The translations under genes and the position numbers were made by a program. A model generated the notes under the pieces. It saw nothing but the letters and a program-made list of their open reading frames with translations. It ran no database searches and was not told where the DNA came from. Shown piece by piece: positions 1 to 10,076 of a stretch of 64,000 nt of DNA. The stretch is taken from NCBI RefSeq assembly GCF_020379485.1, contig NC_063452.1, positions 41,531,148-41,595,147 on the forward strand, written 5' to 3'. The first letter of the stretch is position 1; each line of letters begins with the position of its first letter. The stretch is from Brassica napus. Lineage: Eukaryota; Streptophyta; Magnoliopsida; Brassicales; Brassicaceae.

Positions 1-1037
1 CGAAAATTGTTATCAAATCTTTTTTATTCATAATCATTAATTGTCATATATATGTAAATCATATTAGGTAATTCTGTAGCTTTTATTTAAGGAAAGAATA
101 CATACTTCTTATATTTTAGGTTAATATAATGTACTATAGTGGACATTAAACAAATAATGACATAAAAACCTTATTTTTTCCATCGAACACATTCTTGAAA
201 AAAGTGAACAGAATTATTTTCACAGTTAAATTATTTTGACTTTTCTCTTCCATATGGTTTTGAAAGCTTTCAAATCAACCATCGAATTGATACATGTCAT
301 TTTAATGTTTTTAGTCGTATACTTAAGAAAAACTTAAATTTTTGTAGTTTAAAGTCGTTTTAAAAAAATCAAAATATAACATATAAGAAAATTCTAACAT
401 ATAAGAAAAATATAACATATAAGGTGTCCTCATTTTTGTATTTTAAAGTCGTTTTAAGAAAATTTATATAACATATAAGGTTTCCTCACTTTTGTAATTT
501 AAAATAATTTTAAAAAATTCAAAATATAACATATAAGAAAAAAATCTAATTTTTTTATTATATTGTTAATGTGATTGTTTATTTTTTTTAATAATATAAA
601 TTTAAACAAAAATGAAGAAGGATGCAACAATTGTTATCAAATCTTTATTATTCATAATCATTAATTGTCGTATATATGTAAATCATATTAGGTAATTTCG
701 TAGCTTTTATTTAAGGAAAGAATACACACTTCCTATATTTTAGGTTAATATAATGTTCTCTAGTGTTATATAATTATGGAATAATGTGACACCATTAGAT
801 TAAACTATACTTTATATTAGATGCTCTAGAATTCTTTGAAATGGAATTTAGAAGGCATTTAGAGTGTCACCTAGGATTTGAGGGTTTTTTTAATTAATAC
901 AAAATTAAGGTTCTAATTTTTCAAATGCTTCTCAATTAATATATAGGGGATTTGATTTTCTATGAATCGTTTTTTTTTTTGGTTTTTGACATGTTAATCT
1001 TTTAATTTTATCGGAGTGACAAGTATTACAATCCACA
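1..1037. repeat. AT-rich direct repeats, no gene
   Basis: No coding region is visible. Bases 1-150 and about 630-765 are two near-identical direct copies of one AT-rich sequence; both contain GGTAATT followed by a TTTATTTAAGGAAAGAATAC string. Between them the short unit AAAATATAACATATAAG recurs at about 370, 405, 465 and 520. A diverged relative of this block lies at about 35320-35520. This looks like an old duplicated non-coding transposon, but no termini were found, so no family is assigned. Confidence 0.55.
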
Positions 1038-1047
1038 GTTACTATAA

Positions 1048-1561
1048 GAGAAAATGAATAGGATAACACTACAAAAGTTTTTGTCATAAATATAGCTTAT
1101 AAGAATAAAAATGATCAAAATAACACTTAATATTTTATCAAAAGAGATAAATATACACTTATACTCTAATGATAAATTAATTTAGACTTTAAGGTTTAGA
1201 GTTAAGGGGTGGGGTTTATGATTTAGGATTTAGGATTTAGAGTTTAGGGTTTAGTGTTTAGAGTTTAGGGTTTAGGGCTTAGGGTTTAGAGTTTAGGGGT
1301 GGGGTTTAGGGTTTAGGGTTTAGAGTTAATGGGTGGTGTTTAGGATTTAGGGTTTAGGGTTTAGGATTTAGGGTTTAGGGTTTAGAGTTTAGGTTTTAGG
1401 GTTTAGAGTCGGGGAGTAGGGTTTTGGGATAAGATTTCAAATTTTGAATAATAAAAAAAATTTAAATTTTTCAAAAGATAAATTGCTATTTTGGTCAATT
1501 TAGTTTTTGAGGGCTATTTTTGTTACATAAACTTAGAAATGTGCTATTTTGGAGATTTACC
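1048..1561 (+). mobile_element. MULE-like MITE with telomere-like core, copy 1
   Basis: The element starts GAGAAAATGAATAGGATA and ends GGAGATTTACC. It is flanked by a perfect 10-bp direct repeat GTTACTATAA at 1038-1047 and 1562-1571. The middle (about 1190-1420) is a degenerate array of TTTAGGG-like units mixed with GGGGTGGGGTTT. Inner flanks carry inverted blocks built on CAAAATAGCA-type and GCTATTTTGG-type sequence, so a hairpin can form. Three relatives lie in the window at 30715, 39200 and 51816. The 9-10 bp target duplication points to Mutator-type transposition; no transposase is encoded. Confidence 0.8.
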
Positions 1562-1571
1562 GTTACTATAA

Positions 1572-2265
1572 TGCAAATAATTCGTAGATAAAAACTGATG
1601 ACAGTGCCGACCACGGAAGAAAGCGAAGGAAACATGGGCTTCCGACTGTTGGAAGCTTACAAATATTTTCGGCCAATTTATAACTCAATTTTCACTTAGT
1701 CTAGCGGCAAAACGCTAATCTTCTTCACATAAGAGGTTATGTGTTTCAATATCCAGGTTGTACATTTTCTATTTTCATTTATACTGGCAAAAAAAAATTT
1801 TGGTTGTGCTTCCAGTCCAACAAAATTCTGGGCCGGTACCACTGATGAGAGGTGACAAAAAAATGTAGTGAACAATAACGGCGGAACCATAGAAAGATTC
1901 AGATCAAGATTCAAATAGAAAACCATAGTGAAATTGAACAGCCACATCTTCATGGGATCGTAAGATTCTAATCTCAACAGCGATGAAGAAACTCTATGTT
2001 TTGCGGTCAACCCACTAACCCCTGACCGGGTTTGAACCGCCCACCCACAAACCTCATGGGTCAGACCCGCCAGTTTATGGATTTATATGTCCAAGCCTAC
2101 TCCTTTGCGGATCTTTATGGGCTCAACCCGCAGACCACGGCCTGTATTGATATCTTTAGGTCCACCGGTGCCATATACAATAAGACTTTGGGAAAAATAA
2201 TCATTATCCGCAGACGCCGCCCTGTTTAATTGTAGGGCGATTTGAAAAATTCAAACTGCGGTTGA
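1572..2265. other. intergenic repeat debris with tRNA-like fragment
   Basis: No convincing gene. Bases about 1693-1765 resemble a tRNA-derived SINE head: TAGTCTAGCGGCAAAACGC is A-box-like, and TGTGTTTCAATATCC is a weak B-box. Bases about 2005-2150 are rich in AACCCGCC/GGGTTTGAACC words, a common low-complexity component of Brassicaceae DNA transposons. Both calls are weak. Confidence 0.3.
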
Positions 2266-2431
2266 ATGTATTTTATACCAGGTGGAAAAGAAAATAATAT
2301 CTATAGCGAAATGACGACAATTTGGGCGATTTTCTGCGACAGTTTCTTTTTTCTCTCTACGAGTGATTGTCCGGCCGTTTTTCCTGTTTCTAGGGCACGA
2401 TGCGTCGGTTTTTCTCCACTAAGCAAGATCT

Positions 2432-3897
2432 TTGGTGGTTTCAGTACGTCGGTATTTAAGGATCACTCTTAGCATTGAAGATGAACCGGTGGCTCTTCAT
2501 CCTTATGTGTGCGTTCAAGCAGCGGCTATCAATCGATTCTCGTTGGTGGTTGTTCCCATTAACCGAAGAAAACAGAATCTTCGTGCTATGATCAATCAAT
2601 ATCCTTGTGTTTGGGGGCGTGGATTCAGTCGTCGGTCGTATCATCGCAGCAAATCGTGTCCAATTTATATTCCAATCTGAGGAGGCGATGCTTTCTGTCC
2701 TTCATCGTTCCCCTTGGTCGTTTGCGGAATGGATGATCTCTGTTCATCGTTGGTATCCAAATATTGATAGTGAAGAACTCAGGATCATTCCGTTCTGTGT
2801 TCAAATTTGTGGTATTCCTCTTCAATTTCTTACTCGTCCGATGATTGAGATGTAGGAGGAATTTTGGCTCTGGTATTTGATGTGGATTTTGATGAAAACT
2901 CTACAAGATATGATTTTGTGCGGGTCCAGTTGTTCTGGAATGTTGATAATCCTCATTGATTCCAGTGCAATTTCCAGTTCTCTGCAGATGTCAATACCCT
3001 ACTCTCCTTCAAGCATGAGAGGCTTCGAAGTTTCTGTCAAATGTGTGGTCACCTATCACATGAGCGACATGATTGTCCCTTAGGATTTGATGATGATCAG
3101 CCTCCGGCGGCATCAGATGATGACAATGATGATGACGGTGATGATACAGATTGCGATGATGATGATGGGTCGGATCCTCATGAAATGCTGGTGCTGCTAA
3201 CACTGAAGGCTATTTGGGTGAGGCTCCTGGTGATGATAATTCTCAGGAACAAATTGAGAAAGGTTTAAAGAGAAAGCGTGTAGGATCCTCTGAAATAGAT
3301 CATCAAGAGTCAGTCATGGGTGAGGCTTCTGATGCTCCTTTTACTCCTCGGGTGCTTGGTGATTTCTCCTCGGAAGAACAGTTCTAGCGTCTCGCTCCGA
3401 TGGCTGAAATACATGTGGAATTTGATAGAAGAATGAGACCAGAGCGAACGCCGCGAAAGTATAATTTCATTGAGAATCTCCTGGCTGGATCTTCCTCTCA
3501 AGTTGCTCCTTTGGATATGGAAGGTCAGGTTGACGAGGATGAGGATGATGATGATGATGACGATCATATTATCTTGGAAATAAAGGAACGTTGTGGTGCT
3601 GGTTCAATTTTTGGCCAGTATGGTTCCTTCATACGCGTTAATAATCCTTTTCTATCCCTAGCTGAAGAACTTGATGTGTCTCAGATTGAGTATCCTGGTA
3701 ACTCCTCTGCTCTGAAGCGGTCAAGACCAGAATATATGGTGGTGGATAAGTATCAAGTTGGGAAGGAGATCATCTCGTTAGAGTTTTACGATCTTCATAA
3801 GATCAGTGAGGATTATGGTGAGGAAGAGCTTATTTCGGGAGCTACTAACCCAATAGACAGAGGAGCGGTGGGCCTGGTTCTACCACCCGTTCAATGA
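2432..3897 (+). pseudogene. LINE ORF1 remnant (DUF4283 and CCHC zinc knuckle)
   Basis: The translated pieces switch frame several times. About 2470-2860 resembles the DUF4283 domain of plant LINE ORF1 proteins, including the stretch FCVQICGIPLQFLTR. A zinc knuckle of the form CQMCGHLSHERHDC follows near 3030-3080. Then comes an acidic, Asp-rich linker (Asp runs near 3115-3180 and 3530-3565) up to a stop just before 3897. In intact relatives this protein binds the element RNA. Here it is interrupted by stops near 2470, 2855, 3080 and 3385 and cannot be made whole. Confidence 0.65.
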
Positions 3898-4715
3898 GAG
3901 TCAAGGTTTGGAACTGTCGGGGCTTAGGACAACACCTCACAGTTCGACGTCTTAAAGAAATGCAAAGGTTGTATGTCCCTGACTTGTTGTTCCTCATTGA
4001 AACCAAGCTGAAAAATGATTAAGTTCGCGATATTGGTGTATATTTGGAGTTTGAGCAGATGGTTTTAGTTCCATCAGATGGTCTTAGTGGTGGTTTAGCT
4101 GTATTTTGGAAATCTTATGTTTTTGTTTCATGTATTTCCAGTAATTCCAGACTTGTTGATTTGGCTGTTCAATATAAATCCTTTAAGTATTACCTCTCAT
4201 GTGTATATGGTCATCCCGTTCCTAAGTTTAGGAATCAGTTGTGGGAAAGGCTTCAACGTATAACCGTCAACAGATCAGGACCTTAGATGATTTGTGGTGA
4301 TTGTAATGAAATAGTTGATCCTGCGGAGAAGAAATGTGGTCGTATAAGGCAAGTTAGTAGTTGTATAGACTTCAATAATATGCTAAAAGCCTGGGATATG
4401 AAAGATGTTCCTTTTATAGGTAACACATTCATATGGGTAAGAAGAAAGAGAAGGGAGATTGCGGAGTGTTGTTTAGATCGGGTTATGGTCAATTCAGAAT
4501 GGCGAAGACAATTTCTGGTTAGTGAGACTGAGTTCTTAGAGATGGATGAATCGGATCACAGACCTATGATCATTACTATTGATTATGTGCAGAGAGAACA
4601 TAAGGGATGGTTTCGGTATGATAAACATTTAGTTGAGAAAATAGATTTTGTTGATACTATTTCATCGGCCTGGAATCAGACTCAGATTATGGAAGACTGG
4701 AATAAAAAAACTTGA
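3898..4715 (+). pseudogene. LINE endonuclease domain remnant
   Basis: This is the N-terminal part of the LINE ORF2, an endonuclease/exonuclease/phosphatase fold that nicks target DNA. Recognisable signatures are VWNCRGLG at the start (about 3902), LLFLIETKL (about 3985), ICGDCNEI (about 4290) and a terminal SDHRPMI (about 4550). The Asn, Glu, Asp and Ser-Asp-His catalytic positions of the family are therefore still visible. In-frame stops occur near 4020 and 4284, and the frame is lost near 4715. Confidence 0.75.
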
Positions 4716-4819
4716 TTATTGTTGTGGTGAAATGGTTATATGGAAATGAAGGAATCACGCCAAATCTTCAGTTCAGATTCAAGAAATTAGAGATAAGATT
4801 GATCACGCCTCGAGAGACT

Positions 4820-6500
4820 GTGCTGTATTTATAGAGGTGGTTAATGAGTACCATAGAGATTTGAATAAAGCTTATCGTGATGAGGAGAAATTTTGGAGAT
4901 TGAAGAGTCGTAATAAGTGGCTCAATTTGGGAGATCGTAACTCTCGGTTCTATCATGGGGTTACTAAAGCCAGAAGAAGTAGGAATAATATCAAAGGAAT
5001 GCATGAATCAATGGGATTATGCATACTAAATATGAAGCGATAGCTCAAATAGCTGAAGATTATTTTGTTACTATGTATTGTACTTCAATGTGATGCAGGG
5101 TAATGATGTTCTTCCTCATATTCAACGAAATGTTACTTCTGAGATGAACATAATCTTACTGAAAGAAGTGACTGATGATGAGATAAAGAATACAATTTCA
5201 TGATTGGATCTGAACGAGTGCCGGGTCCAGATGGGTTTACAACTTCCATTTATCATTAGTTTTGGGATACTATTGCATCTGATGTTTGTTGGATGGTTAG
5301 AAGTTTTTTTGCAACATGAATTATGGAAGAAGGTATCAATCATACTCATATTTGTTTGATTCCAAATTTCCGGGGGCGTCAGATATGAGCAATTACCGTC
5401 CTATTAGTCTATGTTCAGTGGCATACAAGTTGATCTCAAAGATTATGTGCCAACGTCTTCAGCAATGTTTAGCTAGTATTATTTCAGAATCTCAAGCTGC
5501 TTTCGTTCCTCGACGAAAAATATCTGATAACATTTTGGTGGCCCATGAATTAGTGTCAGCTTTGTATTCTAAAATTGATTGCTCTTACCAATATGTAGCA
5601 GTCAAAGCTGATATAAGCAAAGCTGATATAAGCAAGAATGGTCTTTTTTGGAAGCTACAATGACTCAGCTAGGATTTGATTCTCGATGGGTGGCGTTAAC
5701 AATGGAATGTGTTTGGCCTGTTTCTAATTCAGTTTTAATTGACGGTCTACCGTATGGAAACATTAAACCTTCACGAGGTCTGCGTCAGGGTGATTCTATG
5801 TCTCCATATCTATTTTTTCTATGTGGAAGTGCTTAGTCAAATGCTTGATTGGGCTCAGATTACTAATAAGATGCAAGGTATGAGATTGGCAAGAAGGTGT
5901 CCAAGAGTTTTACATCTTTTTTTGCTGATGATTCATTATTCTTCTGTCATGCAATGTTGGAGGATGTCAATTGTTTGGCGTCAATATTTGATCAATATGA
6001 AAAGATATCAAGACAGAAGGTGAACTATGATAAGTCATCGATCATATTTGGTAAACAGATTCAGCAAGATGTTCGTTCTCAGATCCATCAAATTTTGAAG
6101 ATATAAACAATTGGGGGAGGTGGAAGATATTTGGGTTTACCAGAATAGTTTAGTCGTAGTAAGGTTTCTGATTTCTAGGGAGTTGTTCAGAGTGTAAAGA
6201 ATCAAATACAACTATGGTATAATCAATAGTTATCTCCTGGCAAGGATATATTGATAAAATCTGTTCTTCAAGCAAATCCAGTTTATCCTATGAGCTGTTC
6301 TCTACTTCCAAAAACAGTGTGTGATGAAGTCAACTCTCTCTTATCTGGATTCTGGTGGGGTCAGAATGAAGTCAAAAGGAAAATATCTTGGATATCATGA
6401 AATAAAATGTGTCTACTTAAAAAAGGAGGTATGGATTTTCGTGATTTGAGAGCGTTTAATGTGGCTATTCTAGCTAAGCAGGCCTGAAAGATTATGCAGA
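4820..6500 (+). pseudogene. LINE reverse transcriptase domain remnant
   Basis: RVT_1-type reverse transcriptase of a non-LTR element. About 4900-4960 reads WLNLGDRNSRFYH. Near 5385 lies NYRPISLCSVAYKLISK, near 5490 SQAAFVPRR, near 5775 SRGLRQGDSMSPYLF and near 5915 FFADDSLFF. The FADD catalytic box is retained. A 12-bp direct duplication (GCTGATATAAGC twice near 5610-5635) and several frameshifts break the frame. The region to 6500 continues as the RT thumb and connection with more stops. Confidence 0.8.
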
Positions 6501-6619
6501 ATCCTGATTCATTGCTTGCAAGAGTATATAAAGGAAGATACTATAACTCGTCGACATGTTTACAGTCAACAAGTTCAACTAGTTCTTCGTATGGATGAAA
6601 ATCCATTCAAGAGTGTAAA

Positions 6620-7812
6620 AATCTTTTAAAGAAAAGTTTACTTATGCAAGTAGGGGATGGGTGTAATATACGAGTTTGGGAGGATTGTTGGATTTCAGTT
6701 ACTCCTCCTAAGAGATTGGTGTCCCCGTGTACTTATCCAAACATGAAGGTGTCAGAGTTCATTGATAGTGCTAATGCAACTTGGAAAGGGGATAAGTTGA
6801 ATGCGTTCCTGCTACCTGAAGAGGTTGAGCTAATAAAAGCTATCAGGTTATCAAAACAAAATCAATGTGATTAGTATATTTGGCCTTACACTACAGATTT
6901 GAAATATACAGTTAAATCAGGATACTGGACAGCTACTTATGACTTTATAGAAGAAGAAATTATAGCTCCAGATGGATCCTTAGTACTAAAGCACATATTT
7001 GGAAGTAGAAATCCTTCCTAAGATTCAACATTTCCTATTGAAAGCTATTTATGGTGCCATGCCTACATATGTGCAACTTTGCTTAAGAGGAATCGATACT
7101 GATCCTACTTGTCAGAGATGTTGTGTGGAAGAGGAGACTATTAATCATGTTCTCTTTATTTGCCCTCAAGCGCAAGCCACTTGGAGATGTTCAGGTTTAC
7201 CATTCTTGAATTTTCAATCCCAGGACCTAGAAGAAAATATATCATCTCTATTTGCTCTTATGAATAGTACAAACATTCCAACTATCTCTTGGGTGTTATG
7301 GTATATTTGGAAATCTATGAATGAACTTCTTTTTGCTAAAAGAAATGTTCATCTAATGGAGGATATCTTTATAGCAGTTGAAACCAATGATGAGTGGATC
7401 TCATTTTATGTCAGTACTAAATCAAAATTGGGAAATGCCATAAAGCGTTATACTTGGGAAACTCCTTCCCTGGGATGGTTTAAGTGTAATTTTGATTGTA
7501 GTTTCAGAAAAGAAATTGGTATTGCTGGTGTTGGATGGATTGTTAGAAATGAGAATAGATTGTTTATGTGTGCTGGTATGGTTAGGATTCATAATGTACT
7601 ATCTGCATTACAAGGAGAAGCTTTGGGTTTTCTATTTGCAATGCAACAAGTCTGGAGGAGATAGTCTTGAAATCGATCGCATAGTCAATCGTGTGGTACT
7701 TCAACATGTTCAACTTGGAAATATGCTCCATGATATACGGCATTGGATGTCTTTATTATCGGAGTGTTCTTTAAGTCCGGTCAACCGAGAAAGAAACCGA
7801 GAAAAAAAATGA
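6620..7812 (+). pseudogene. LINE zf-RVT and RNase H remnant
   Basis: From about 6644 the sequence reads QVGDGCNIRVWEDCWI, typical of the region after plant LINE reverse transcriptase. A zinc-binding region follows with CQRCCVEEETINHVLFICP near 7105-7170 (zf-RVT). An RNase H-like domain then begins LGWFKCNFDCSF near 7470 and continues with GVGWIVRNENRLF. It is frameshifted near 7660. The open frame 6999-7664 is the longest intact piece. Confidence 0.75.
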
Positions 7813-7951
7813 GCAGCTGATGTATTATCAAAACAAATATTAGATGATCCTCAAGATGTAATTAGTTTTTCAATTTCTCCTATATAATTGCTTGATTACT
7901 TGTATTGGCCGTGTAAAATTTACATATCAATGAAATGTTGTTCTAAAAAAA

Positions 7952-7972
7952 ATATATATATATATATATATA
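7952..7972. repeat. (AT)n microsatellite at LINE 3' end
   Basis: A short alternating AT run follows directly on the A-rich tail of the LINE. Microsatellites commonly grow out of retroposon tails. Confidence 0.8.
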
Positions 7973-8096
7973 TTTTTCTCACTTCTCAGATTAATTAGTC
8001 ACCACCATAATAGTCCAATGTTTGATTAACGCTTCAATAACCGAATTGCAGCAGGGAAATAAGAAAGAATCAAACTTCTTGTTTCACACTGGTGTT

Positions 8097-8979
8097 TTAC
8101 TTTTGCCCAAATTCTTGAATGGTTCTTGTGGCGAGAGAAAGAACGTCTACAAACGCAGAGAACGATGCTCGGAGAAACCTCGCCTCTAATGCCTCAAAGT
8201 GCCTGTACAGTTATCCGGTGAAGAAAAATAATTAAAAACTAGTAAAGAAGTATGATGATGAAAGGACTCTGAGAAACTCACACAGAAAGCTTGTTGTCTG
8301 ATACCGACATAACTCTTCTCACTTTATCAGGCTGCAACTGCAAAATATTGGTTGCAACACAAAAACAATTCAGTGAAATGAAAAAAAACATGTAACGTGT
8401 GTAGGGAAATCGAACTTCTTATTCTTATATTGGTAGAAAAATGTCAAACCTCTTTATCAACGTCTAACGTTGTGTATACAATCAAAGCATGTTCTTCTGA
8501 TTCGAAATTCACATCCAATTTACTGCAAATTTGGGGGAAAACAAACTCTGTCACATACAATCCCTAGCTTCAGTCAATCTCTTATTGAATAAAAATCCAA
8601 TTTTGTTCGTGTCATTACAATGTAAACGTAGATATTATGGTGCAATCCTAAACCAATCTCTAAGCTAAACCAATCTCTAAGAAGGAAGTTTAGAAAGCTA
8701 TAATTAACCTAATTGAGCGGAGACAAGGTCGTATTGCCGTCTATGAGTAAAGATGGGAACTTTGAAGTTTAGATCAAAGAAACTCCTTTCAGTTGTGGCA
8801 AACCAAAGATTTCAATAATCGAATCAGTATGTTCTAACATCAGATACAGAGCAACCCAGAAAGCTAAGAACCCAAATCAGAGAAGATGATTCATAAGATT
8901 TAAGTAAGAGAAGTTACCAGCTAAAATCCCAACCTTGGTTAGAAGGAGCACTTGCAGTTGCAGGGACAGTCGCAGCCAT
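8097..8979 (-). CDS. PCC1: PCC1-like subunit of the EKC/KEOPS complex
   Basis: Four exons on the minus strand (8918-8979, 8450-8522, 8282-8337, 8097-8202), all with GT/AG borders, join in frame to 98 residues ending FGQK. The N-terminus is a short Ala/Thr/Pro-rich leader (MAATVPATASAPSNQGWDFS). The rest matches the Pcc1/LAGE3 family: LDVNFESEEHALIVYTTLDV, then LQPDKVRRVMSVSDNKLSV, then HFEALEARFLRASFSAFVD and LATRTIQEFG. Pcc1 proteins are small dimerisation subunits of KEOPS, which makes the t6A modification of ANN-decoding tRNAs; yeast Pcc1 is also linked to telomeres and transcription. The length is normal for the family. A long A-run in the mRNA sits just upstream of the ATG, about 8981-9006. 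The hydrolase gene upstream is on the same strand. Confidence 0.92.
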
Positions 8980-9141
8980 TCGTTTTTTTTTTTTTTTTTT
9001 TTTTTGCAGCTTTCTTCCTTTCGTCGCCAATAGAGGTTTTAGCCAAGAAAAAATTGAAAGCTTTGTTTCGACAAAAAATAACAGAGAAGCTGAGGGTTCG
9101 AGTGGGCTACAAAAAAAAGGTTTAATGGGCTTTCGGCCCAA

Positions 9142-10076
9142 AAATTCTCACTGCAATATAACTTGGCCGAAATACCCTTTACCCGTAAACAATGGTGTCA
9201 TGAAAAGTATATGCCATGGGAATATTTTTGCATGAAGGAATATTACCAGAATCTCGTCTACGGTCTTACTCATTTTTGCTATCTCTTCGTTCTCTCTCCA
9301 TCTCTCTCAAAGCTTTTTCTATTGTTATGAAGATTAAAACAGTTCAGCTAGACATCATCGTTCACGATCACGAGAGATAATGCTTTCCAGCTTTGGTTTC
9401 AGACAAAAGCAGTATACCACCAGGCATGTTCTCTTCTCACCTCTTTGTTTTGTTTCTTTTGTACATATTAACTAGCTCGTCTTTGTTCGTAATCTCATAA
9501 CAAAAAAATTGTTCAAGTACTAGAAGCTTAGCTTCATATACTCAACATATATATTGTTTTCATGAAACCTAGAATATTTTAGCATTAAATTGTTTTCCAG
9601 TTAGTGGTTAATCTTATCCTCGTATCAAAAGATCTTGGCGTTTAACCCTCTTTATACAGAGATATATAACCATAGTCTGCAGAAACTTAATCAGAAACTT
9701 GTGTATGTTATATAGGAGGGGAGGTACACAGACAACATTTAAAGTCTCAGTTGAGGTTAAGTCTTGTCTTTACAATAGTACATTTCGATCCGAGGTAAAT
9801 AGAATATAACAAAATGTTTCTCTCTCTACACAAGTACATATCAACAGTTTGTATTAATCTCTCTTCCTTGTAATAGCAGCATCTCCTTCTCTAGCGTCTG
9901 TACGTTTCACCAGCTTGATCACTGAAGCACTGCATAGTTGGTCTGTACCAAAACTCTGTCAAAAGCTGAAAGAGAAGGCAGATTACAATGAGTGTAGTTG
10001 CTAAAGTTCTATCTTGGCATTGTTAAGCAGTCAGGAGCTTACCCGTGTATGAATTGAAGTGTGAGAGGTTTGTTGG
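9142..10076. other. intergenic region and hydrolase 3' UTR
   Basis: About 9140-9240 is the shared upstream region of the PCC1-like gene. Plus-strand pyrimidine-rich sequence at about 9280-9320 followed by short ATG-initiated frames (near 9328 and 9380) could be the leader of an unannotated transcript, but no conserved protein was recognised. Bases about 9830-10076 probably hold the 3' UTR of the hydrolase gene. Confidence 0.35.

Larger units (their letters stand above)
2266..7975 (+). mobile_element. decayed LINE (plant L1-type non-LTR retrotransposon)
   Basis: Fragments of a complete plant L1-like LINE lie in order on the + strand: a DUF4283/zinc-knuckle ORF1, an apurinic-type endonuclease, reverse transcriptase, a zf-RVT domain and an RNase H domain. 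It ends in an A-rich tract followed by (AT)n at about 7945-7975. Reading frames are broken by many stops and frameshifts, so the element is dead. The 5' end is not certain because no target-site duplication was recognised; the start given is where related sequence plausibly begins. Confidence 0.8.

Noticed and set aside
1190..1420. TTTAGGG-like tract as a true telomere or chromosome-fusion scar
   Set aside because: The tract is degenerate, sits inside defined transposon ends with a 10-bp target duplication, and recurs at three other sites.
3009..3203. His-rich minus-strand frame
   Set aside because: It is the antisense of the Asp-codon run (GATGAT) in the LINE ORF1.
9140..9600. Plus-strand gene starting near ATG 9328 or 9380
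   Set aside because: Only very short frames follow and no conserved peptide is seen. The leader-like pyrimidine tract alone is insufficient.
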